Origin: Hypoxylon rubiginosum
Lineage: Eukaryota > Ascomycota > Sordariomycetes > Xylariales > Hypoxylaceae
Direction: 5' to 3'
Assembly: GCA_902806565.1 (NCBI GenBank)
Contig: CADCXA010000056.1
Span: 372,001-436,000 of the forward strand
DNA: 64,000 bases
In this document: in pieces, positions 33,601 to 44,133 of the stretch
Numbering within the stretch: position 1 is the first letter of the stretch
How the letters are laid out: the number at the start of each line of letters is the position of its first letter
Translations under genes and position numbers: made by a program
The notes under the pieces: model-generated
What the model was told of the DNA's origin: nothing
Seen by the model: only the letters and a program-made list of their open reading frames with translations
Databases searched by the model: none

Positions 33601-35823
33601 GGATTACCACCTTATCAGCTGCGTCGCAAGCAAGCAAAAGCACGGTCGTCGTGCTTGCGTATGTAATACAAGCAACGAATCTAGAAAACTTCCATAAAGA
33701 TCTAGCCGGCCTCATGGAATCTAGCCGGCCTCGTGGACAATCTGATGACAACGCAGCGATACCCCTTTTTTCAAGAGCGGCCAAACGCCTTGACACCGAA
33801 TGACCGGGCGCGCCTACATCTACGTCGATTTCTTATTTGAACGGGTCAAAACGCCCGCGCCTAGACTATCTCCAGGAACCCCCAACTTTCCCCTTATCAT
33901 GCTGACCTGGTTCGCCGTCCTAGATGGAAACGATATCATGCCAAGCTTTTTGAATATATGAAATCAGATAGCGAGCCGCAACCATTTCACACGCGGGGAC
34001 CTCCAACTATATATGATAAGATGCCCACGTCGGCAAACACCCCCAACGAACCCCCATCTCACTGTCGATATTGACCTACGGTGAAATCCGTCCGGCTCTT
34101 TTGATTTGCTGGACTCGAACACTTACGCGCTCCACGGCTTGCTTAGAGGATGGGTAAATAGTATTCATCTCGTACCTGGCCGCGCGGAGCATGGTCATGT
34201 TTTCATTTAGCGGTTATCCGCAAGCGATGGGGGTATTCGTACGCATCGTGTTAGAAACCCGGTCAGCCGGACGATCGAGCTCAGCTGTAGATGTGTAGGG
34301 TAGTCTAGAACTGTGACTTGATTCATCCGATTCTAGGGGGCCTTCTAGAAGAATTCCATTATCTTGGCCCTCCGGGGTTTCTCTGTAGTTTAGAGATTGA
34401 TCGAGGCGTCTTTCAGAATATCCCATCTCGGTAGGTTCAGGGTCGTTTTCGGCATATGCTGACTACCTAGGTATGTAAGTGTACATTGGATTATCAAGTA
34501 TTGCCGTACCACCTTCTAGAGCTTTATTGAAACATCTACGTGTCTTGCTAGTGAACTCATCACCGATATGAATGCAAGAATACCCAAAATTCATCTCATA
34601 TCTTCTTGGTCTTGAAAGACACACCACAACTATTCCAAGGTCCCCCACCTCGCCCCCTACTCGCTTTAATATAAATTTACTGCAACATGTAAGCTGTGAC
34701 GAAAGGCCGAGTGCAACAGCAGAATTCTACTGCTGATATGTCATTGGCGACCCAATCGCCACTCACATCATTCGGAACGCGGCCGACTTATGGCAAACTC
34801 GATGTCTCTTTGACGTACATGTCATTTCTAATGCTACTTGAGCTTATGGTACCGCTCATCATTTTACTTCATCGTCTTACGCGAATAGGAGTTGTGATGG
34901 TAACCCCTATTATCATTGAAAAACCTAACCTTTTTGATCAAAGAGATCGTGTATTTACATCTCGAAACATTCAACCTGATGTCTTGCTGACCAAGATGAA
35001 TGAGGCAAGCCGGTGATGATCAATATAATTCAATATAAATGTCTCAGGTTACAGAGATTCTAGACCGTTCAGAGCTTCAGCCATCACTTGTCGTTCACCG
35101 GTTTATTCGGAGATTTCTCCGAGCACTCCAAGTTCCGATTATAGATGTGTTTTGAAGAAGGATATATTAGATCGTCTAGGTAGGGTGATATCCCGTTCTA
35201 CAGCTTAATACCCGAGGTAATGGCCTTTGTGACTATTCCCTGGGGGACACGGTAGAAGTGACAGTGTTTCTTTATTCCGATCTAATCACGAAATACCCTT
35301 CTCCCTTTTCCAGAAGTTGCATTGCTTACAGCGAAGACCGGCTCCTATGACAATCCTATTATTCACGGCTAGAAACATCGAGTCTGCCTAATCTTCGCAA
35401 CTAAGCTGTAATGACATGTTATACGTGCGCTTTTTAGACTTGGAGCCTGGTTGTAATGAGTTTGCTGTGGCCCAGTATCGACCCATAGACGACACGGTAG
35501 TGACAGCTTCTCGTACAGTAGGTTCGAAACAAGCAAGCACATATAATCCGAATTAAAATCACCATACGTGGTTAGCTCGATATTCACATAAAATAACACC
35601 AGAATTGGTCATTTGGTCAACTGTAGCTCATCGTCGCAGCTCGCGGCTGCCCCGATCAATTTCAGGGGGTGGTCACGTGATATCCGAAACGCCTTGTCAT
35701 GGTGCGGCTGTGTTGCTGTGCCGCCATACCATAGCCTCATCAGCCGCAAACATCTTACCAACATGTAAAACTCGAAGACGGCGATGCATTTAAGTCGTCT
35801 ATGACGTAAGAATTATCACAATC

Positions 35824-37656
35824 ATGGTTCAGTACAGCCCCCTTGACCCTAACCGCTCCGAGATCCGCGTTCTTGTTTTGCAACGAGGAAAGACTAGCGA
35901 TCCCATACGATGTACCTTGCGCACGGTCTCTCTTGATAGTCCCCCGTACTTTGAGGCGTTATCCTACGTCTGGGGAGACATGTCGGTGAAGAAACCAATC
36001 ACCGTAGACGGCGAAGAGTTCCAGGTGACGGTGAACCTCGAGTCCGCGCTTCGGGCTCTCCGACGACCTTTCAGGCAGCGCACGCTCTGGGTAGACGCCA
36101 TATGCATCAACCAGGACGATATCCCGGAGAAAAACGTCCAAGTGCCCCAGATGGGTAGGCTCTACGGCAGCGCCGGCAGCGTACTCGTCTGGCTTGGGCC
36201 GTCTGACCTTAACATCCAGACTGCGGTCTCGTGGGCTCAGACCTACATAGCTAAGAAGTATACATCTTCTTCGGCGTATTGGTTGAAGCTAGACGTGCGA
36301 GCTAAGTTCTCAGAGAGCGCTAGACACGAGAAAGGTCGAGCATCTCTACAGGCTCTTGAAGGGTATCTCGATCTCCTAGGGCTGCCTTACTGGAACCGCA
36401 TGTGGACATTTCAAGAATTCTGCCTTCCCGATGAAGAGCCGATATGCTACTGCGGAGACGTCGCCTTTAGAGCTACCACGATACAAGCCGCTCAGGCTGC
36501 TATCCTCCAAGCTGGAATCGGCTTCCTAGATGAGCTTATGGAGACAAGCGCTCGTGAATGGAGCCAATTAAGCGATGAAGAAAAGGAAGAGAGGAGTAAG
36601 ATCAAATCGAGGATCGAATCAAAGTGTCAAGTGGTTCTGGGAAACATGCTTCCTCCCCTTCATAAGATGCGAAACGACTGGCGCGGCGCCGAAAACCCGC
36701 TCTTGTATCTGACGGGTACTACGGCGGAGAGGAATTGTTACGACAAGAGGGACAAGGTGTACGCGTTATACGGTATGGTCCCGGAGATTCAGAAGGTCTA
36801 CCCGCCGGATTACGCCAAGCCAGTCAAGGACGTGATGCTGGAGACGACGGCGTATATGATAAACCACGAACAGGCTCCCGTCATCTGGGCGTTCTTCGAA
36901 CTTCGTCCAGACAGGCTCTCAGACACGTCCTATCCTTCCTGGGTGCCTGATTTCGCCGTCGTCAGTCCCAACACTCCCTCTAGAGGTGCAGGCGTTGCTG
37001 ATTCCTTGCGGCGGTCCGAAGATGCGCCGCCAGCGAAAGTGGATGCAGACCTATCGACGGCGCATCTCTGGGCGCGGAGCTTAGGAACTTGCAAGGTCGT
37101 CCTAAAATTCGACTCTATCGCTTCGAACGTCCTCATAAACCAATTCTGCGGACTCCTTAAGAAAGGGCCTTCCCAAGCACTAGAAAGCGACGTCGGGAAA
37201 TCCATAAGAAATCCGGATACCTTAACCCCTAGGATGGCGCGTGCCTTTGTCGCGCACCACGTGCGGCAACACGAGTACTCGACCGAGGAGATTCTCAACA
37301 CGTTTGACCTGATCTTCGACTTTAATACGCCCTCGAGGCCCGTCGGCAATCACTGCTGGGCTATGATAGAAGATGTAGCGGAAGATCTTAGAGGAAAGAC
37401 GTTATTTGTCACCGCGGGCGGCTGTTTTGGTATCGGCGTTGGTGATATCAAGGACGGCGACTTGGTCACGATACCGCCGCAGACGAGAGCACCGATGGTC
37501 TTGACGAGAGAATCGAATATCTCGACCAACGGAGCGGAGTACTATAGGATAGTAGGGACCGCATACGTCGACGGTATCATGAAAGGGGAGTTCTTGGATG
37601 CTGATCTAGCTGTGACTATCGAGAAGCAGGAGTTGGAGGAACTCCTTATTCACTAA
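35824..37656 (+). CDS. HET-domain (heterokaryon incompatibility) protein
   Basis: A single uninterrupted exon of 610 residues. The HET domain (PF06985 type) shows its three signature blocks: FEALSYVWG near residues 43-51, LWVDAICINQDD near 87-98 and the QMGRLYGSAGSVLVWLG block near 109-125. The central part has LPYWNRMWTFQEFCLP, normally downstream of the HET core, and the C-terminal region (ALYGMVPE, YPSWVPDF) is the usual HET tail. HET proteins trigger cell death after fusion of unlike strains, or act like immune receptors. No NACHT or WD40 part is present. The gene is complete, single-exon and flanked by long spacers, typical of a variable accessory locus. Confidence 0.95.
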   Translation: MVQYSPLDPNRSEIRVLVLQRGKTSDPIRCTLRTVSLDSPPYFEALSYVWGDMSVKKPITVDGEEFQVTVNLESALRALRRPFRQRTLWVDAICINQDDIPEKNVQVPQMGRLYGSAGSVLVWLGPSDLNIQTAVSWAQTYIAKKYTSSSAYWLKLDVRAKFSESARHEKGRASLQALEGYLDLLGLPYWNRMWTFQEFCLPDEEPICYCGDVAFRATTIQAAQAAILQAGIGFLDELMETSAREWSQLSDEEKEERSKIKSRIESKCQVVLGNMLPPLHKMRNDWRGAENPLLYLTGTTAERNCYDKRDKVYALYGMVPEIQKVYPPDYAKPVKDVMLETTAYMINHEQAPVIWAFFELRPDRLSDTSYPSWVPDFAVVSPNTPSRGAGVADSLRRSEDAPPAKVDADLSTAHLWARSLGTCKVVLKFDSIASNVLINQFCGLLKKGPSQALESDVGKSIRNPDTLTPRMARAFVAHHVRQHEYSTEEILNTFDLIFDFNTPSRPVGNHCWAMIEDVAEDLRGKTLFVTAGGCFGIGVGDIKDGDLVTIPPQTRAPMVLTRESNISTNGAEYYRIVGTAYVDGIMKGEFLDADLAVTIEKQELEELLIH

Positions 37657-38497
37657 GATTGTAAGAGCCAGTCGGTTATGAGATATTATAACTTGGAATA
37701 GTAAGACTCGTGTACATCATAGCTTATAAAGAGTTCTTTGCCCAAAACCTCAATATAGGATGACCTCTTTCACCACCAGCACTGCCCTATATACTGCTGT
37801 GGCTGCTGAGATGTTTGCCTACCCAAGTCTTTCCACAGTGCCAAAGGCTGGGGCAGTGGTAAAGAGGACAATAGAAGAATATCAAGCTAAGGCAACATAT
37901 GTCGATTTTATAGACTACCTGGCTTTACACAATGGAATATCATCCCAAGCGCCTCTTATATCTGGTTGGTCATTCTATTCGGATACCTGCATGCATACGC
38001 CACCGTCTGCTGCTTTCCGTAGAGTTTCCCCGAGACGCCGACAGATTAGGTGGCTTGAGTAAAATTTCCCCTCAATAAATTTTCATGAAGGTTGGTGCAT
38101 ACTCAGGCTGTTACTAGAAGTTGAACTTGGAATGGGAGAGAACTTTGAAGAAACCCAAATAACGATATCGGATAAGAACAAATTAAATCAAGCAGTCAAC
38201 AAACCTGCGGGCGAAAGTTCAGAAGACAATCAGTTTCCTAGGTAACCTAGGTACGGTATCTTCAAGAAGACTTACTTGGACAGGCGGACTTCAAACCAGG
38301 TAAAATATTACTGGAGTTCGGTTGCAAGTTTGGAACAAACGGTCAACTGTCGCCTCGGAAAAAATCCATTCCCTTGATAAATTTGACCTTGCTTGGGAAT
38401 CGTCCATTTTCCGTCCAACATCGCCAACACAATAAGAGTCCTCATATTGCTTCACGGTCTTACCTTCAGCACCCAATTTATCGCGGTGCATTTCAAG
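37657..38497. other. Intergenic region with a doubtful 100-residue frame
   Basis: A plus-strand frame at 37760-38062 begins at an ATG 100 bases after the HET gene (MTSFTTSTALYTAVAAEM...). It is Ala/Thr-rich with no recognised domain and might be a first exon. The rest is AT-rich promoter DNA of the next gene. Confidence 0.35.
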
Positions 38498-41400
38498 ATG
38501 TTGACGCCAGCATTCTGTAATATCGTCACCTTCTTCTACCCCATCGGGAGCACGCCAGCCGTGATCCTGACTCAAGATATCCCTCCCGGTGCGCCGGCGA
38601 ATATCTTGCTCCTTGGTAGTGGAGATGTGCGCAGCATATTGTTCACTAGTCACGTCGATGGTATAGATACCCTAATCCCTACGCTATTGATGGAAACTAA
38701 TGTTGAATAGCTCGACCTATGGACATAACGTGTTGCGACAACGAGAAAGCTATTATAGGTGAGCATCGCTACACCGCATACCCAATCCAATCTGCTAACA
38801 TATCTGGTTGTAGCTCGTAACGTCCTCCTGTTCTCACTCATTCTCGACGACGATGACAAAAAGAATGAGGACTCGATCTGGTGCATCTACTTTCACATGT
38901 ACCTTGATCAGAAAGCTCGAACGCTTCTACGTTCACAGGCTAAGAAACTCCTGGAGCTTTCGACCACGGCGGACGCCTGGAAGCAGAGCAAATACGGATC
39001 CCAGCTCGCCTTCTGCGACTCGGCCACCCTCAACGATGTGCGAACGATGTGGAAATTCTACAGTCTCGAGCAAGAAGGTGAGGATCTATCGCAATTTCAG
39101 CGCCTCTTCAAATCTGCCCTCCAGAAGGCGGTGGAGTTCAGGAAAGCTCGAGGCGTTGGTCCAGCCAACCCCGACCCGTCTGTCAGTAGTTTACGATCGG
39201 TTTTGCCGGCGTTTTCCGGCGCTATAGATGACGTCGATGCCATATTCCGACATTTCTTGGAGCACTGGAGCACCGAGCTCAGCGCAAACGTTCGAGCAGC
39301 CGCCAAACATCCCAATCCCATGTTCCTGACACTGAAAGACGATGCAATCTTCCACTACAGCAGCGATCCCCTTGCTGGGTTTCACCTTGCCACTCCTTAC
39401 GTCTCGCTCGGTACTGGCAATCAGCCGTTTACATCGGGCAGCAGCATGTCTCGAAAGAAAGGGGTGGTTACGGCTGCTAGAACTGAATTCTTCGAATGGG
39501 CTGCTTCGTATAGAACCCGCTCTCCGAATATCATGATCCGGCTTTTCATCGGAGACGCGGTATCATTTGCACATACGCTGCAACATAAGCGCACAACCGG
39601 TGATAGCACGGCGGGTTGGTATCGAACTCCACACCGTCCGGGACCCCTGATACTCGACGGGTCGGACTACGCATCGGGCAGCGCTCCCCTAACGTTCGAT
39701 GTCATCGACACATCCAACCTATCCGACCATGTGGGCCCTCTAATCATTCTGACAGCTGCCTCGCCCTTACTGCGTAATGCTCTTACTTCGACACTATATG
39801 CCGAAGTCAATGTCAAGTATCACAAAAGCCGTCAAGGGATTCTGGATGATATGGTGTGCGGCCATGCCCCGACAGTGTCAGCGCTTCTCGGTCTGTTCCC
39901 GGTAGATTACTGGACCAATACCGCCGCTTTACCTTACTGCGACGAAGATATCCTCAACGAGACGCCGAGTGCTATAGGGGAACTATTCTTACGAACGATC
40001 TGGAAACGCCCGGTTGTCGCGGGGACACCTTCAGGACCCCAGGCTGGGTTCATAAAGTTACGGTTCGATCCGGCACAGCTCGCGCAACTCCTTTATCAGG
40101 TATACCTCAAGATGTTCCACGGGATTGATTCCCAGTTCAAGCTTGCCAACAAAGCTTTTGGAATGACCCAGACCCCTCCCAAGGTGCAGTACCAAAGAGC
40201 TGCTTTCGCGTCGTTTGTTGGTCTTGTCAAGACAAGAGTCGAATGCGACTGGGATTCTGTGATGAATACCCTTGTCCAGCTCGTCGATGGAAGTCCTGAC
40301 GCCATAAGGAGCAACTTGCTCTTTCAAGAGCTAAACATTTACCTTCACATGCTCGGCATCTTCTCGACTCGGTATGTAACAGATTGGAAGAACCATCCTG
40401 AACTGCTTTACAATCTCGACAGTACCGCCCCTCCTACTCCCAAGGTCGGAGATAAATGGGGAGACTTGCGAGATTGGAAGGATATTCCGCCTGTCGTCTG
40501 CGTGACACTCAAGGTCCCTCGGGAAAGACTACAGGTGCTCCTCGATGCAGACCTCACTCTAATGGGCGCGCCTCCCGTTAAGTGTAGCGTGAGTGACACG
40601 CCCTCGGTTGAACATGATCCGTGGCGTAACAACTTCAACGCTTGCCAGATGGTGTTTGGGGATATATCCGCCACTGGCACCTGCCATAACGATTCTTTCG
40701 AGCTCTCCGTAGACGAAGACGAGACCGGCTGGCGTGGATCATCGGCACTATTCGTATCGTTCTATGTGCCTACGGGATTCCTTGTGGTCCAGCCGCGGAA
40801 AGCAGTAGTAGCTTTTGCGATTGAGTACTCGCCGCCCACTGTGAAAGCATTCCTTCCGAAGCTGGGGCTATTTCTTAATGTGTACAGTAGTACTCTCGAA
40901 GACTCCGCCAACGTTTACGTCACTCGATACGCCCCGGGCCAGACGAAGTTTCCAGCCGCTCCCGGATTTGCCAAAGCGGACTTTACAGATGCGAACATGG
41001 TCCATTCCGGCACTAGATTCTCCCTAAGCGCAGGCGTAGATATGGCGACGGGGCAGATGGAACACATGACCGGTCGGCTCGATATTACCTCCCAGGAATA
41101 CAAGTCGACTCTCAAGGACTGCGAGGTGCGGACATCGACCGACTCCCCCTATCAAGTCGTCGTTACGCTGGGACAAGGGCCGTCCTTCGTGCTGGCATTC
41201 CCAGTGCTCGTAACGCAGAATATAAAGACTAGAGTCGCCCGCAAGTCTTGCTACGTCGAGGTCATCGCGCACGTTGCAACGAATTGGGAATGGGCGAAAC
41301 GCCCATACTTCATGTACCCCGTTCATTTCGTGGATCAAAAACCGGCAAACTGGAACATGCCGTATCTGAATCTCGGGACGTGTCCCATTATCGACCCGCG

Positions 41401-42055
41401 CCTGATGAAAAGTCTTAAATGGTTAGTCCCTCACGTAGGCTTATCCATGTCGTTACGAGAACAGGTACTCCACAACAAGGCAAGCTTGACGCGATCCCCC
41501 GGAGAGAATGCTCGTATACATTTCAAGGATTCGATCGTCACTATGTTCATTCTCTTTTCGGGACGCGCGGGCATCAAACACCGAGTATTCGGCCTCCGCA
41601 ATGGAAACGACGGCGGAAATTACATCTTGATTGTCCCATCCGCTTTACGTATCGACCTCGCCAACCGTACTGTGGTGCTTGATTGCGCCGTCCTGCCTCT
41701 GCACACAGGGCTGAAGCCTAAGATAGCCAAACTACTTCCTTCGTTCAAATCGATCGGCTCCTATGATACGTGGCTCGACGATGCAGCGTGGGGTCTCTGG
41801 AAGCATGTCTTACCAGCCTACGTAGAGCGCTGCAGAACCTGGGAGCACCGAAGCGACTGCGAATACGCCAGCGACGCAAAGGTGCCTCTGACGGATGAGC
41901 ACAAAAAGCCCTTCCTGTGCACTTGCGGCAACGGCAAGTTTCCTGCTAACTTCACTAACATGGCACACTGGAATGCCCTGTCGAAGCACGCCGTCCGCGC
42001 CGCCATCTCCCCCGCGTCCTGGGCACCCTTCGTCGACGAGGTATTCCGGGCCTGA
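38498..42055 (+). CDS. DUF4470-family protein, C-terminal MYND finger lost by truncation
   Basis: Three exons, 38498-38660, 38711-38758 and 38814-42055, encode 1150 residues. Splicing rebuilds the DUF4470 N-terminus: FFYPIGSTPAVILTQ, ILLLGSGDVRSILFT, MDITCCDNEKAIIARNVLL (residues 13-80). Long, unnamed alpha/beta sequence follows to the end. Family members normally finish in a MYND zinc finger. Here the frame stops right after FVDEVFRA, while six of eight zinc ligands (CGGC, CSRDC, HKAEC) continue in another frame to 42152. The first CxxC pair is missing. The role of the family is unknown; MYND fingers bind proteins. The body of the gene has no other defect, so the truncated protein may still be made. 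Confidence 0.85.
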
Positions 42056-42152
42056 GCTGTTTTTGTGCGGTGGATGCAAAAAGGTCAGGTACTGCTCCCG
42101 CGACTGCCAGAAATCGGACTGGAGCAAGCACAAAGCGGAATGCAAGGGATGA
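42056..42152 (+). pseudogene. Residual half MYND zinc finger, out of frame
   Basis: A frame offset from the upstream gene reads GPELFLCGGCKK, RYCSRDCQKSDW, then a HxxxC ending, followed by TGA. This is the second two-thirds of a MYND finger (CX2CX4CX3CX7HX3C). No CxxC pair precedes it in any frame, and no intron would join it correctly. A short deletion with loss of frame explains it best. Confidence 0.7.
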
Positions 42153-42584
42153 GAAGAAAAGCCGATAAACGGGTGCGTGTGGCTCTCGATTAGATGGCGG
42201 ATGGTCTAGAGTCAGGATGCGAGTGCTTCATGTCAGGTCACAACGAAGAAGCTCTCTCACTGGCAGGCTTTGTTGCGATCTCGAGGATGGGATCGAATGT
42301 CCGTCATCAGCTAGTCCTTACGAGTCCCTTATGAGACAAAATGCAATCCACCTATTATTGCACAAACTGAGTCCCATAACATCTGATTACGAACCAAGTA
42401 GTGCTCCTATACTTCCATGATAACTTGTCACGGTATATCGAGTCATTACAATGGTATAAAACGTGTACAGTGAAAGCCCCAAACAAGACCAGGCAAATTC
42501 AAAGTCACGAATATTAGTTTGTTATAAAAGTTGCTTGTGATATTGCATATATTGAACAACACTCCGCGAAGATACACGTGTAAT
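42153..42584. other. Intergenic spacer
   Basis: AT-rich, between the MYND remnant and the next plus-strand gene. No gene seen. Confidence 0.4.
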
Positions 42585-44133
42585 ATGGCTGCGACAATAC
42601 TAGACATAATTCCTTTCCAACTCTTACCACTACAGGCTTCCCTTTCTTCCGTCCATCTCCTCAGATCGCTTGCTGATTTTTTCAATCTCCACAAAATGGT
42701 AGGCCTGGCCATACCTTGATGCGCAAATAAAGAAGCACAACTGACTGACGCTGTTACTGCCACTATTAGGAAATCGATCACATCTCTAGAGCCAACAATC
42801 CGAACCCTTCTACATTTACAGAAAATGTCACCTGCAACCTAACCCAACAAGTTCAGAATCTAGCAGCCCAGATGCCGCTGAACACGAAAAATGGGAAGGG
42901 TAACATGTCCGCGAGTCAAAACAAGAGAATTCCGCTCAATAGGTTTAGCCGATACCGCGATGTTGATATTAAAAGAGGAGTTGGATGATAAGATGCAGTC
43001 CGTTCGAGACTTTGGGCTTCAACGACACCCGTCCCTCGAGACTGCCATGCAAGAGGCAGCTGATATCATACAAAGGCTACTCGTTTTTACACACGAGCCT
43101 GTGACACCCAGTTGGTGGACTGCGATCTTCCCTCAAGTCCTGTTTCGACGTAGTCAAAACCGAACACTTGATGCCGCGAAACGCGAACTCAGCGAGGTGG
43201 TACAGCGGTTAAGAATGGTTCGTATATTATTCAACCTGAGGAGTCTTGTGCTATAGCTGAACAAATAACCTCCAGAATCACGCTATGCAATCTATCGGAG
43301 CCATACACCATCTAATGAAGAAAGAAACTACTTCTCAGACTCGTTACTCGAATGCGAATATGAAGAATCTTTGCCAAGGCATCGAAGGATGGCACGCACG
43401 CGAACCGACAGCGAGTCTTTTAGAGGGAAGAATAGACGCAACCGTGAGGATTAATAACCTATGGGGGGACGAGATCGATGTCGAATTAGTCCTAGTCAAA
43501 GACTTTTAAACTGCCTGCAGCAATCTCGCATCCTACCTCTCCAGCTCCTCCTACCCTATCCAGCGAATATTCCCCGAGTTGTTCCCAAGTCCCGGAGGAA
43601 TCAAGCTACAAACCCCACCGGATTCATTGTATCATACCCTCCTGTGGGTATACCGTAATGTATTCGTCCGTGTGGAGCTGTCCATGTATGGGCCGGGCCG
43701 TACTTCCACGAACTCCCTAGAAATCGGCAGGTCGTTCAAAGTCCTCGCAGAAGAGGTATTTCGGCGCATTCGAGACGGGTCCAAGCAGTCACAGTCCCAG
43801 GCGACTATTCCTATAGTCACAAACATTCAGTCTCCTAGTTCGATCAAAGTAGGAGAAATGTTTGATGTCGACGTGATGGTCGACGTTACCTACTTGTATC
43901 ACGTTGAGTGTCATAACGGCGTAAGTAACTCCTTATACACCTACTTGTACCATCATTCGCTAATAACCCAGAAACTCGTATGGACCGACTGTAATGACAC
44001 GGAGAACGGTCGCAAGTATACCTTCTTAGCACTAGAGGCCGGCGATGCTACCATTTCTTTTTATTTTGCCGACCCCGACACATTCAACTTTCTTTCAAAC
44101 CCAAACCAGCATCTGAAGATAAAGGTCCTCTAG
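42585..44133 (+). pseudogene. Hypothetical gene broken by one nonsense codon
   Basis: Five exons chain well: 42585-42698, 42770-42899, 42943-43217, 43276-43920 and 43972-44133, all with good donors and acceptors (1326 bases). An in-frame TAA at 43507-43509 interrupts exon 4; the same frame continues coding-like sequence (NLASYLSSSSYPIQRIF) to the end. The N-terminus is helical and hydrophobic, the middle holds Leu/Glu-rich helices, and the C-terminus looks like a beta-sandwich (VGEMFDVDVMVDVTYLYHV, GDATISFYFADPDTFNF). I recognise no family. It is either a recent pseudogene or a gene making a shorter product of about 207 residues. Confidence 0.6.

Larger units (their letters stand above)
29739..35823. 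other. Six-kilobase region without a supported gene
   Basis: It lies between the PNG1 start and the HET gene. All open frames are short (under about 115 codons) and none has a domain, signal or splice chain I can support. Contents: four 14 bp tandem units at 30280-30335; a G run with a GT-rich tract at 30590-30660; CT-rich stretches; imperfect GAGGAACGTA repeats near 31410-31450; CGAACCCA repeats near 32897-32930; and a duplicated ATCTAGCCGGCCTC block at 33701-33735. It may hold long untranslated leaders or non-coding RNA. Confidence 0.5.

Noticed and set aside
34696..35016. 106-codon plus-strand frame with a hydrophobic stretch
   Set aside because: It begins at GTG with no ATG context, and the hydrophobic run arises in AT-rich DNA; no support as a gene.
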